Assembly (NCBI GenBank): GCA_041658125.1
Contig: JBBAAS010000009.1
Location: forward strand, 1 to 27,189
DNA: 27,189 nt
Direction: 5' to 3'
Origin: JBBAAS01 sp041658125
Lineage (GTDB): Bacteria > Patescibacteriota > Microgenomatia > UBA12405
Part shown: one piece after another, positions 6,778-15,075 of the stretch
Layout: every line of letters starts with the position of its first letter
Numbering within the stretch: position 1 is the stretch's first letter
Notes under the pieces: generated by a model
What the model saw: the letters and a program-made list of their open reading frames with translations, nothing else
Told to the model about the DNA's origin: nothing
The model's database searches: none
Position numbers and translations under genes: made by a program

Positions 6778-7839
6778 ATGTCTCAGCTTCAGCAGCAACC
6801 GTCTCATCGTCGTACTTGTCCAGTGTGTAAGAAAAGGGCTAGAACCCAAGGAGGTTACTGTCAGTACTGTGGTAGCAAAATGGATACTTCGATCACATCC
6901 GCCGCGCCAACAACCCCTGTCGCTGACGCTAGTTTGATTTTATGTCCCGATCAGAAGTGCAGTGAGCCAAATTCCACAAGCGCCAAGTTTTGCAAAAAAT
7001 GCGGCAAGGAACTCACGCCACTCGTTTCGCATGTCACCCCGATCGTCGTCGAATCTGAACCTGAAGATACTAGTGCTGGTACCCCGCGTCCCGTGCGCAA
7101 GTCCGCGTCGTCCGATTCAACATTTAAGGAGAAACCCGTGAAGACAACTGAGACCGTCGTCGAGACCAAGACCGAAAAGGAATCCGCTGCTACCAAGCAA
7201 CAACCCACTGGGCAAAATGTTGTTAACAATAACAACCGTCGTCCGTGGTGGGAATTGCTTTTGGTGGCTATCTTGATCATCGCTTTGGTTGTGCTAGCTG
7301 TAATCGCTCTGCGCGGTTGCAATCCTGTTCCCGCTACCGATACTGGTCTTCTCCCACTCGCTGCTACGTCTCAATCGTCTGTTTCTGGTTCTGCTATCGT
7401 CACACCAACTCTCGCCGTTCCTACTCTCGTCCCGACCACCGTCGCATCTACTGCGCCTACGACCTCCACTGTTTCGTCTGACAACAACATTGTTGTTAAC
7501 GATGTTATCCTTGGTGTCGTCGACCCGCAGCAACAGCAGAACCACGCCGCTGGTTTGTACATGCCGACCGGGGTTTCAGGTCACAACGTTTGGACCATTG
7601 CTGTTCCTAAAAATGCCGTGCTCATCGTAGGTGGTACCGATGTAAACGGTGTCTCTGGAGGTGTGTATCAAGCTTGGTCCGGCGGGCAGACAGTTACCAT
7701 TGATGTAACTAATGGCTTTGCCTTAGTTACCCTTGACCGGTGGGCAAATTGGGAATTCTGCTTCCGTGTTGGCCAAGCCATTCAGTATGGTTGGGACCAT
7801 AACACAGTAGTAGGACTTCCTAACTGGACCTGCCAGTAA
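6778..7839 (+). CDS. Double zinc-ribbon membrane protein with secreted C-terminal domain
   Basis: The start ATG 6778 is chosen because GGAG lies just upstream (an in-frame TTG at 6766 contains it); 353 residues. Two zinc ribbons are visible: C14/C17/C28/C31 and C56/C61/C72/C75. A low-complexity Thr/Ser/Glu/Lys linker follows (about 85-155), then one transmembrane helix (about 159-179, WWELLLVAILIIALVVLAVIAL), a Thr/Ser/Val-rich stalk, and an outer domain of about 110 residues with several aromatic residues and two late cysteines. Topology is probably ribbons inside, domain outside. Codon use is unlike its neighbours (many CAG, AAG, GAG, GTC), suggesting different origin or expression. It is bounded by a structured leader and a structured trailer ending in a ribozyme. 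Confidence 0.8.
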   Translation: MSQLQQQPSHRRTCPVCKKRARTQGGYCQYCGSKMDTSITSAAPTTPVADASLILCPDQKCSEPNSTSAKFCKKCGKELTPLVSHVTPIVVESEPEDTSAGTPRPVRKSASSDSTFKEKPVKTTETVVETKTEKESAATKQQPTGQNVVNNNNRRPWWELLLVAILIIALVVLAVIALRGCNPVPATDTGLLPLAATSQSSVSGSAIVTPTLAVPTLVPTTVASTAPTTSTVSSDNNIVVNDVILGVVDPQQQQNHAAGLYMPTGVSGHNVWTIAVPKNAVLIVGGTDVNGVSGGVYQAWSGGQTVTIDVTNGFALVTLDRWANWEFCFRVGQAIQYGWDHNTVVGLPNWTCQ

Positions 7840-7955
7840 CCCTTTCCCCTCATGAGCTAAGCTCAAAACGTACGTAAGTACAACCTCGAGCTTGGCTCTA
7901 CTCCCTAAGGGATTTTTTTCAACGAAAGTTGAGAAAGTCCCAAGGGGAGGAAAAG
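7840..7955 (+). ncRNA. Multi-hairpin RNA trailer between zinc-ribbon gene and ribozyme
   Basis: TCCCCT (7845-7850) can pair with AGGGGA (7943-7948), enclosing GAGC/GCTC (7854-7864), GTAC/GTAC near 7870-7881, GAGC/GCTC (7888-7898) and a long hairpin GGGA...TTTCAAC / GTTGAGAAAGTCCC (7909-7923 with 7928-7941) capped by a GAAA tetraloop, with one bulged T. The same GGGA with TCCC just upstream followed by seven T could act as a weak intrinsic terminator instead. The branched closed layout suggests a folded domain rather than a simple terminator. Confidence 0.5.
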
Positions 7956-7963
7956 AGCAAGCA

Positions 7964-8022
7964 AAGAAGTCGTCCGATATATCGGACCTGATGAGTCCCG
8001 TCGCTGCGGGACGAAACTTCTT
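7964..8022 (+). ncRNA. Hammerhead ribozyme, type III
   Basis: All conserved core parts are present in order. Stem III 5' strand AAGAAGT (7964-7970), cleavage triplet GTC ending at C17 = 7971, stem I GTCCGA/TCGGAC with TATA loop (7972-7987), core CTGATGA (7988-7994), stem II GTCCCG/CGGGAC with TCGCTG loop (7995-8012), core GAA (8013-8015), and stem III 3' strand ACTTCTT (8016-8022), where A15.1 pairs with U16.1. Stems I and II are perfect 6-bp helices; stem III has 7 pairs. The open stem is III, hence type III. Self-cleavage is predicted between 7971 and 7972. The start codon of the glycosyltransferase begins at 8023, directly after stem III, so cleavage would leave its mRNA with a 5'-hydroxyl and a 51-nt ribozyme leader. 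Confidence 0.92.
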
Positions 8023-8904
8023 ATGACCAACTATAAAATTAAAAAACCGGTTTTGACAGTTTATATGCCGGTTTTCAATGCCGGAAAATATATCCCCCAA
8101 GCTATCGACAGTATTCTTAACCAATCCTATTCCAATTTTGAATTCATTATCGTCGACGATGCCTCTACCGACAATTCCTGGAAAATCATCCAAAAATATG
8201 CCCTACTCGATAAAAGAATCAGAACCTACCAAAATAAACTGAATTTAGGTGTTTCTCTTACCAGCAACATTGCCATTTCCTACGCCCGGGGTAGATATTT
8301 AGCCCGCATCGATGCCGACGACATGGCCATGCCTGACCGTTTCCAGGAGCAAATTGCCTATCTTAAAAAACACCTCAAAACTGTTGCCGTTGGCGCCCAA
8401 TGTATCGTTATCGATGCTGATAACCGCATTATTGGCTACAAAAAATTCCCTACCGATCCTCAAAAAATTAAAGAAATGCTTTTCTGGGCTATTCCCATGC
8501 AACAACCCGCTATGATGATCAATTTAAACCTTTTACCAAAAAACTTTGCTTGGTACGATCGCAACAAATCTTCCGCCGAAGAGGTCAATCTTATGTTCAA
8601 CTTCATTAAATATGGTTCACTCGGAAATCTTCCTGATTTTCAGCTTTACTACCGCCAGCTTCCCACCTCGCTTTCCCGTCGTAACCCTAAACAAACTTAT
8701 TATCTTACTCTTCAAAGTCGGCTTTTGGCCCTCGAAAAAGGTTATCGGCCGACCCTTTTTTCCCTCCTTCTTAATCTGGCTCAATTTGCTGCCGTTACCC
8801 TTCTTCCTACCGTTGTTATCAATAACCTCTGGAATTTTATCCGCGGTATCTCTGCCGGCAACTCTCAATTTGAAATTGGGACTTTAGCTACCAACAAAGT
8901 ATAA
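8023..8904 (+). CDS. Family 2 (GT-A) glycosyltransferase
   Basis: The 293-residue protein has the GT2 fold signature: LTVYMPVFNAGKYIPQAIDS near the start, FIIVDDASTDNS (DD at 45-46) for nucleotide-sugar binding, and ARIDADDMAMPDRF with the metal-binding DAD/DxD at 97-100. A hydrophobic C-terminal segment (SLLLNLAQFAAVTLLPTVVI) may attach it to the membrane. It would transfer a sugar from a nucleotide donor to a surface polysaccharide or glycolipid; acceptor unknown. The start at 8023 fits the family N-terminus; no Shine-Dalgarno sequence lies upstream, because the upstream bases are the hammerhead ribozyme. The following membrane protein starts seven bases after its stop. Confidence 0.9.
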   Translation: MTNYKIKKPVLTVYMPVFNAGKYIPQAIDSILNQSYSNFEFIIVDDASTDNSWKIIQKYALLDKRIRTYQNKLNLGVSLTSNIAISYARGRYLARIDADDMAMPDRFQEQIAYLKKHLKTVAVGAQCIVIDADNRIIGYKKFPTDPQKIKEMLFWAIPMQQPAMMINLNLLPKNFAWYDRNKSSAEEVNLMFNFIKYGSLGNLPDFQLYYRQLPTSLSRRNPKQTYYLTLQSRLLALEKGYRPTLFSLLLNLAQFAAVTLLPTVVINNLWNFIRGISAGNSQFEIGTLATNKV

Positions 8905-8911
8905 TTTCTTA

Positions 8912-11707
8912 ATGCCTTTTTTCCGCCTGGTCAAAAAACACCTCGACAAGATAATTCTCGGACTTGTCCTTTTCTTTATTTGCTATAAAAATTTTACCCC
9001 GGGCACTTTTCTCATCGGCTGGGATAATCTTCTGCCCGAGCTCAATATCTGGCTTAATCTCAAACGTTCCCTTTTCGCCGTTTGGCAGGAATATCAGGGA
9101 TTGGGTTTAGTTGGCGGTATGGGCCACGCCACCGATCTCATCAGACAATTGATTATTCTCCCCTTCACTCTCATCCTCCCGATCAATCTCGTCCGTTACC
9201 TGTGGCATTTTGCCATGCTTTTTTTGGGAACTTTTGGCATCTATTTTGGCCTCAAAAATACTCTCAAATTTACCAAAAATATTTCCTTTCTTGGAGCCCT
9301 TTTTTACCTCTTAAATTTTGGTACCATTCAATATTTTTGGGCACCTCTCGAATCATTTTCCACCTTTTGGGGTTTCTTCCCCTGGCTAATATTCTCCCTT
9401 TGGGAATATCTTGATAACCGGCCATCAGCCAATCTTAAAAAATTTTTGATCATCAACTTCCTGGCTATCCCCTCTTTTTACGTCCAAACTCTTTTTGTTG
9501 TTTATATTATCTGTGTTTCCCTAATTCTACTTGCTCATTTTATAACCTCAAAAAAATTTTCTAACCTAAAACTTTATAGTTTTATCGCTCTAATGCTCTT
9601 TTTAATTAATTCTTTTTGGCTTCTTCCCCAAATTTATTTCTTAAAAGCCAACCTCAAAAACCCGGTTTCCGGTATCGGTAACTTCATGTCCTCTGACGAA
9701 AGTTTCGCCCGCAATCAGTACCGGGGTTATCTTCCCGATTTCTTTCTCCTCCGCGGCTACTATCTCGATTTCCCCGACACCGAAGGTCAATTCATGGCTC
9801 CCTGGAGTACCCACTTTGCCAATCAATATACCCTGATTTGTGGCTATATTTTAAATTCTCTGGTTCTTCTTGGTTTTATTTATCTTTTATCTCACCCCAA
9901 AAAACTAGACTTCAAAAAGCTTTCCATCTTACTCATATTTTTTCTCGTCGCCATTGCTCTTCTTTCTGCCACCCCGCCCTTTGCTCAAATCAATTCCCTT
10001 CTACGTCTCTCCGGACTGGTCAATCAAATTTTCCGCTCTCCCTTTACCAAATTTATTGTCCCGGCTGCCTTTTCCTTTTCTCTGTTAACCGCCTATGGCC
10101 TAAAAGCCATTATCAATCTTCTCACCCAAATAAAATATTCCCAAAAAATCTTCACCCCTCTGTTAATTACTGTTTACTGTTTACTGATTACTATTTTTTC
10201 TTATCCCGTTTTCACCGGTAATCTTATCTCTCCCAAATTCCGCCGCCAAATTCCCCCGGAGTATTTCAATCTTTTTAGCTATCTTCAGACTCAATCTCCT
10301 TCAGCCCGGATTGGCAATCTTCCCTCCGGATCTTTCTGGGGTTGGACTAATTACCGCTGGGGCTACCGGGGATCGGGCTTTCTTTGGTATGCCCTTCCCC
10401 AACCGGTTCTAGATCGGGCTTTTGATGCCTGGAATCTAAATAATGAACAATATTATTGGGAATTAGACCAGGCGCTTCAAAAAAAAGACCCTTATCTTCT
10501 TTCCCGCGTTCTCAAAAAATATTCAATTGAATATCTCCTTTTTGACAACAACATTTATTTCCCTGATGAGTTTGTCTATTCCAAATTAAGCCTGGCTACT
10601 AAAGACCTCTTAGACCAAACCCCTGGCGTCAAACTAGACCGGCAATTTGGTCGAATAAGCTTATATCGCACTTCCGTCCCCACCTCACCTTATTTATTGA
10701 CTAATCCTATTAATACTTCTATTACTAATTTCTTTTTTGAAGATAATGTTTTTCAACAGCACCAGGATTACCTGTCCGCCACCAACGACAGCAGTCTCGA
10801 CTATCCCTTTCTCAATTTATTCGCCAACCGGCTTCAAAACGAGTTCCCTTATCACTTCAGCCTTAAACAAAACAACATCATTATCACCCGTAAATTCGAT
10901 TATTCTGCTATTTCCGTACCCATGGATAATTCTACCAATTTACAAAAAAACATTTCTCTCCCCTCAAACCAATTCAACTCCTCACGCCTATTATCTGATC
11001 GCCATAGCTATCAACTCCTTGCTTACAATTTTCCCAATGCTTCTTTAAGCAAATCTTATCTGGTCAAGGTTGACTATCAATATTTGGCTGGATTACCCTT
11101 AACAATTTCCATCAACAGCGACAATCGTCAACAAAAATATCTCTTTACCCGCTTAGATAAGAAAGTCGGAGTTCAAACTGCCTGGTTTATTCTCCCAGCC
11201 CACGAAGCCTACGATTTTAATCAGGGTATTACTGTCTTATTCAACAATAACTCTCTTAACAATTTATCAACTCAAAATAAAATCTTTGACGTCAATTTCT
11301 ACCCCATCCCTTTTTATGATCTAATTAAACAATCAAACCCATTATCCAGCATCATACCAGAACGATCCTATCTCAATTTTAAAAACCACCTCTTTTATTA
11401 TCAAGTTTCCTTACCTTCAAATTTAAGCACCGCTTCACATCTGGTTCTACCACAATCCTTCTCCCCGGGCTGGCTGGCTTTCTATCTTCAAAACCAAAAA
11501 CCCATTTTTCTCCCTCATCTTTTAATCAACAACTGGGCCAATGGCTGGTTTATCCACCAAAGCCTTGGCGACGGTGGACAACTTTCTACTATTTATATTA
11601 TCTTCTGGCCTCAAATCTTTCAATTTTTTGGTTTTGGCCTGTTGCTTTTACTTCCTCTTGTATTCTCTTGGAAATATCTTATATTACATTTACGTCCTGG
11701 CCGATAG
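8912..11707 (+). CDS. Large multi-pass membrane protein, GT-C/YfhO-like
   Basis: The 931-residue protein has about ten or more hydrophobic helices in residues 12-430 (LDKIILGLVLFFICY, LIILPFTLILPINLV, FLIINFLAIPSFYVQTLFVVYIICV and others), a large extracytoplasmic middle part (about 430-890), and one last helix near the C-terminus (QFFGFGLLLLLPLVFSW). The GWDNLLPELN loop after the first helix resembles the acidic loop of GT-C enzymes, which use lipid-linked sugar donors. With the preceding GT2 gene this suggests glycan assembly at the outer membrane face. The stretch near 10160-10190 contains short TTTACTG-type repeats translated as part of a helix (LLITVYCLLITIF). Confidence 0.75.
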   Translation: MPFFRLVKKHLDKIILGLVLFFICYKNFTPGTFLIGWDNLLPELNIWLNLKRSLFAVWQEYQGLGLVGGMGHATDLIRQLIILPFTLILPINLVRYLWHFAMLFLGTFGIYFGLKNTLKFTKNISFLGALFYLLNFGTIQYFWAPLESFSTFWGFFPWLIFSLWEYLDNRPSANLKKFLIINFLAIPSFYVQTLFVVYIICVSLILLAHFITSKKFSNLKLYSFIALMLFLINSFWLLPQIYFLKANLKNPVSGIGNFMSSDESFARNQYRGYLPDFFLLRGYYLDFPDTEGQFMAPWSTHFANQYTLICGYILNSLVLLGFIYLLSHPKKLDFKKLSILLIFFLVAIALLSATPPFAQINSLLRLSGLVNQIFRSPFTKFIVPAAFSFSLLTAYGLKAIINLLTQIKYSQKIFTPLLITVYCLLITIFSYPVFTGNLISPKFRRQIPPEYFNLFSYLQTQSPSARIGNLPSGSFWGWTNYRWGYRGSGFLWYALPQPVLDRAFDAWNLNNEQYYWELDQALQKKDPYLLSRVLKKYSIEYLLFDNNIYFPDEFVYSKLSLATKDLLDQTPGVKLDRQFGRISLYRTSVPTSPYLLTNPINTSITNFFFEDNVFQQHQDYLSATNDSSLDYPFLNLFANRLQNEFPYHFSLKQNNIIITRKFDYSAISVPMDNSTNLQKNISLPSNQFNSSRLLSDRHSYQLLAYNFPNASLSKSYLVKVDYQYLAGLPLTISINSDNRQQKYLFTRLDKKVGVQTAWFILPAHEAYDFNQGITVLFNNNSLNNLSTQNKIFDVNFYPIPFYDLIKQSNPLSSIIPERSYLNFKNHLFYYQVSLPSNLSTASHLVLPQSFSPGWLAFYLQNQKPIFLPHLLINNWANGWFIHQSLGDGGQLSTIYIIFWPQIFQFFGFGLLLLLPLVFSWKYLILHLRPGR

Positions 11708-11714
11708 CCTCTTT

Positions 11715-12446
11715 ATGATCAAAATCATTCCGGAAAATTATCACGACCCCTGCATGCAGGCAGGCAGCTGGATTTATGTCGATTGTTGCCATCTCCCAGA
11801 AAATCAAATTATTTCCTCCCTGGACAAATACCTCTCTTCCGCCCACCAACTCCTTGCCGAACAAAATCTCAAAATGACCCTTTTAGACTTCGACTATACC
11901 TATCAAGCTCTCCCGCCTATTCTAACTCAAAAGGGTTTTCAGCCCATTTTGCACACCTGGCAACTTAACCTTAAAAATCGGCCTTCTTATCCGGTTACCG
12001 TTCCCCTTTCTCCGGATTTACCTGCCTTCCAAACCATTTCCTCGTTACTTTCACAACAAGCCGATTACCATCACCAACTTTATCCCGATTTTTACAAAAG
12101 CTGGACCGAAATTAACCAATCGGAATACGCCTCATATTTGGCTTCCGAAACTGCAAAACCAGACTCTTTTGCCCTCACTTGTTTTGATGAAAACAAAACT
12201 CCCCTTGGTTTTATTTGGGGCTGTATTAACCAGTCTCACCAAGCCTTTATTTGGGAATTAATTGTCGATCAGCAGCACCGCGGCCGCGGGCTTGGTCATG
12301 CCTTAATTAATGGCTTTATTCAGCTTTGTCAAAATCATCAGGTGGACACACTTGAAGTAGAAACCGGTCACACCCAGCCTGCCAATAACTTTTACCAAAA
12401 AATCGGCTTTCTCCCCGTGGCCCAAACCTGGTACCAAATCATCTAA
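11715..12446 (+). CDS. GNAT-family N-acetyltransferase
   Basis: The start ATG 11715 (MIKIIPENYHD) is eight bases after the previous stop; an upstream in-frame ATG overlapping the membrane protein gene is rejected. The 243-residue protein ends in a typical GNAT core: FIWELIVDQQHRGRGLGHALI, where QHRGRGLG (about residues 190-197) is the acetyl-CoA pyrophosphate loop, followed by VDTLEVETGHTQPANNFYQKIGF, the standard C-terminal block. The N-terminal about 120 residues are not recognised and may be a second, degenerate GNAT half. The acceptor is unknown; its place after glycosyltransferase genes fits modification of an amino sugar, but that is inference. Confidence 0.85.
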   Translation: MIKIIPENYHDPCMQAGSWIYVDCCHLPENQIISSLDKYLSSAHQLLAEQNLKMTLLDFDYTYQALPPILTQKGFQPILHTWQLNLKNRPSYPVTVPLSPDLPAFQTISSLLSQQADYHHQLYPDFYKSWTEINQSEYASYLASETAKPDSFALTCFDENKTPLGFIWGCINQSHQAFIWELIVDQQHRGRGLGHALINGFIQLCQNHQVDTLEVETGHTQPANNFYQKIGFLPVAQTWYQII

Positions 12447-12449
12447 TTC

Positions 12450-13649
12450 TCAAAAATTTCCCAAATAAGTCTTTATTTCCTCGCCAACCTTTTTCTGGTC
12501 ATCTCCTTTAATTACTCTATCAATCCACCCCGCCACTTTTTCAAAATCACTTTCCTTAAATCCTCTGGTCGTCATCGCCGGTGTCCCAAGCCTTATTCCC
12601 GACGGTTTCAACGGCCCGGCCTGATCATGTGGCACCGTATTGGCATTACAAATAATTCCGGCTTCTTCCAACCTCTCCGCTGTTTGTTTTCCCAATCCCA
12701 GTCCAATTTCTACCACCATTAAATGGTTCTCCGTCCCAAAAACTTTATATCCTTTTTTCTTCAAGGCTTCGGCCAAAACTGCGGCATTCGTCACTATTTG
12801 TTGTCCGTATTTTTTAAACTCCGGTCTACCGGCTTCTGCAAACGCCACCGCCATCGCCGCAATACTATTCTCATGCGGCCCGCCCTGCAATCCGGGGAAC
12901 ACCGCCCTGTCAATTTTTTTAATTAACTCACTATCTTTTTCCAAACCCTTTTTAGTTACCCCAATAAATGCTCCCCTCGGCCCCCGCAAAGTCTTATGGG
13001 TCGTACTGGTAACAATATGGCAAAAATTTACCGGACCCGGATGAACCCCCGCCACTATCAATCCGACGATGTGAGAAATGTCAGCCACCAGCCACGCTCC
13101 AATTTTGTCCGCAATTTTCCCAAATTTTTCCCAATCCAAAATATACGGATAAGCCGTTGTCCCGGCCATAATCATTTTTGGTTTGGTCTCCAAAGCTAAT
13201 TGCTCTAGTTTGTTATAGTCAATCCGCCCGTCCTCTTCCACATCATATTGAACCGATTCAAAAAACTTTCCCGAAAAAGTAATTTTTGGATGCCCGTGAG
13301 TCAAATGTCCTCCGGCTGACAATTTCAATCCGCAAATTTTGTCCCCCGCTTCCAAGAGCGCCATCTGTACTGCGCTATTTGCGGGGCTTCCCGAATACGG
13401 CTGGACATTTAGATGTTCCACTCCTAAAAGTTTTTTGCCCCTTTCGATTGCTAAATTTTCAATTTCATCAATGATTTTATTTCCCTGATAATATCTTTTG
13501 CCCGGATACCCTTCGGCATATTTATTGGTCAAACAACTTCCCAAAGCTTTTTTTACATCTTCGCTCACAAAATTCTCACTCGGAATCAGTTGTATCTGAC
13601 TTTTTTGCCTTTCTTCCTCTTTTTCAATTAATTCAAATACTTTATCCAT
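12450..13649 (-). CDS. glyA: Serine hydroxymethyltransferase
   Basis: The 399-residue protein matches SHMT throughout: LIPSENFVSEDV, NKYAEGYPGKRYYQG, the PLP-lysine motif STTHKTLRGPRGAF (Lys219), and the C-terminal SGIRLGTPAMTTRGF. It converts serine and tetrahydrofolate to glycine and methylene-tetrahydrofolate. One small departure is VADISHIVGL at the site usually read as VDMAHIAGL. It is the last gene of the dcd-thyX-tmk-glyA group and overlaps tmk by 8 bases, so it supplies the methylene donor that ThyX needs. Length is slightly below the usual 410-420. Confidence 0.97.
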   Translation of the reverse strand: MDKVFELIEKEEERQKSQIQLIPSENFVSEDVKKALGSCLTNKYAEGYPGKRYYQGNKIIDEIENLAIERGKKLLGVEHLNVQPYSGSPANSAVQMALLEAGDKICGLKLSAGGHLTHGHPKITFSGKFFESVQYDVEEDGRIDYNKLEQLALETKPKMIMAGTTAYPYILDWEKFGKIADKIGAWLVADISHIVGLIVAGVHPGPVNFCHIVTSTTHKTLRGPRGAFIGVTKKGLEKDSELIKKIDRAVFPGLQGGPHENSIAAMAVAFAEAGRPEFKKYGQQIVTNAAVLAEALKKKGYKVFGTENHLMVVEIGLGLGKQTAERLEEAGIICNANTVPHDQAGPLKPSGIRLGTPAMTTRGFKESDFEKVAGWIDRVIKGDDQKKVGEEIKTYLGNF

Positions 13650-14358
13650 CGTTTGATTTTAGCATTCCTCTTCTGTTAATTTCCTCATAAACTAGCTCCC
13701 CGATTTCTTCCGGACGCATCAGTTGGCCCTCCCGACAACATTCAATCGCCACCCACCATTCCCCGTTTTCCGCTACCATTCTTCGAAACTCTTTAGCCGC
13801 TTCCATTTGATAATTTACATCCCTTTCAACTACATCCGCTCCCTGGCCGCCCACATAATTTCTGACCGCTTTTTTCTCAACATTTTCCCGGCAAATCGGT
13901 AAATCAACTAATAGTATTACTACCAAATCAGGCCGAAGTATCCCCATTTCCTCATATCCAAATTTCCACAACCAATTCCGATATTCATCCCTCGCCGGCT
14001 CTTCCTTAATTTTTCCGATCTGATGTACATTGGAAGTAAAATAACGGTTTGACAAGGCCAACCCCCCGCTTTCGACCCATTCCCTAATTTCCCTACTTCC
14101 ATTTACCTGATCGCAAATGTATGGCAAACAAGTTAAATAAGGGGAAATATCAGCCGGATTTCCAAAATCGCCTTTGAGCATTTTCCCCACCAACGCCCCC
14201 GCCATTGATTCTTCATATCTCGGAAAATCAAAAACTCTCAAACTAACTCCCTCTTCCACTAATCGCTTTCTTAATAGTTCAATTTGAGTCCCCTTTCCCG
14301 CCCCATCAATCCCATCTAAAACGATAAATTTCCCAATTTTTTCAATTACTTTACTCAT
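13642..14358 (-). CDS. tmk: Thymidylate kinase (dTMP kinase)
   Basis: The 238-residue protein has the P-loop GIDGAGKGT (residues 16-24), the FDFPRYEES segment that contacts dTMP, and SNRYFTSNVHQIGK in the place of the DRYxxSxxAYQ block (with Asn instead of Asp before Arg). The later VILLVDLPICRENVEKK matches the end of the family. It phosphorylates dTMP to dTDP. It is 25-30 residues longer than the E. coli enzyme. Its start overlaps the thyX stop by four bases (ATGA) and its end overlaps glyA, indicating translational coupling. Confidence 0.92.
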   Translation of the reverse strand: MSKVIEKIGKFIVLDGIDGAGKGTQIELLRKRLVEEGVSLRVFDFPRYEESMAGALVGKMLKGDFGNPADISPYLTCLPYICDQVNGSREIREWVESGGLALSNRYFTSNVHQIGKIKEEPARDEYRNWLWKFGYEEMGILRPDLVVILLVDLPICRENVEKKAVRNYVGGQGADVVERDVNYQMEAAKEFRRMVAENGEWWVAIECCREGQLMRPEEIGELVYEEINRRGMLKSNDG

Positions 14359-15074
14359 ATTCTTAATTTTACTTCTGCTCCTTTAACTGTCTTCCATCTG
14401 TCACAACTCATATCCCCTTCCCAACAAATCCTTTCTGTCTCGCAACTTGGACCGGCGTTGGCAAAAATGATTGGTGCTACTTTTTTAACCAACCGAAGCA
14501 TCTCCTCCGCCATCGCTCTAATTTCCCATTGAGCCCGACTGCATAACCTCTCCCTAAAAAAATTATGTAAAGCTCTGGCATTCATTGTTACCACTATTTT
14601 AGTTTCACAGGCATTTGGCAATAAAAACCTGGCATCCTCTGGTTTTATTCCCTTGTCAATTAAATTCTTGTATTCTATTTCAACTTTATTCATTAACTTT
14701 TTATATTCCCGATACCATTCCCTATTTTTTTTAATCTCCGGCGGAACTATATATTGCATTCCTCCCTTTAACTCCGACACATACCTCTGTGACTGATGAC
14801 TGTAACTAGCAATCCGGTGCCTCACCAACTGATGTGAACAAGCTCGAGAAATCCCCTCAATTGCAAAAGTAAAACTGGCGTGCTCAATTGTTGACGTATG
14901 GCCCGACCCCAATACTTGCCTAATCAGTCTCTCTCTGGTTTCCACAGTTGTCTTTTTCTTTAAATCAGCCGCCCCTATCGCCGCATAACACTGTCTAATC
15001 GCCGCCACCACATTTTGCTCCGGATCTTTAGTATAAGATAACAGTTTTACTCTTAATTTTGCTTCACTAGCCAT
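14355..15074 (-). CDS. thyX: Flavin-dependent thymidylate synthase
   Basis: The ThyX signature RHRIASYSHQSQRY is at residues 85-98, matching RHRx7S, and is followed by downstream family blocks such as ETKIVVTMNARALHNFFRERLC and AQWEIRAMAEEML. It methylates dUMP to dTMP using methylene-tetrahydrofolate and FAD with NAD(P)H, so it needs no separate dihydrofolate-generating ThyA. Length 239 is normal. It starts one base after the dcd stop and overlaps tmk by four bases. Confidence 0.97.
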   Translation of the reverse strand: MASEAKLRVKLLSYTKDPEQNVVAAIRQCYAAIGAADLKKKTTVETRERLIRQVLGSGHTSTIEHASFTFAIEGISRACSHQLVRHRIASYSHQSQRYVSELKGGMQYIVPPEIKKNREWYREYKKLMNKVEIEYKNLIDKGIKPEDARFLLPNACETKIVVTMNARALHNFFRERLCSRAQWEIRAMAEEMLRLVKKVAPIIFANAGPSCETERICWEGDMSCDRWKTVKGAEVKLRI

Positions 15075-15075
15075 A

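Noticed and set aside
9128..9150. CTGATGAG on the minus strand within the membrane-protein gene
   Set aside because: No stem II or GAAA segment follows, so it is a chance match.
10561..10590. CTGATGAG at about 10563, resembling a hammerhead core
   Set aside because: No GAAA core or flanking helices follow; it codes for PDEF within the membrane-protein gene.
11541..11714. Upstream in-frame start for the acetyltransferase
   Set aside because: It would overlap 167 bases of the membrane-protein gene, and the added residues are an out-of-frame reading of its last helix.
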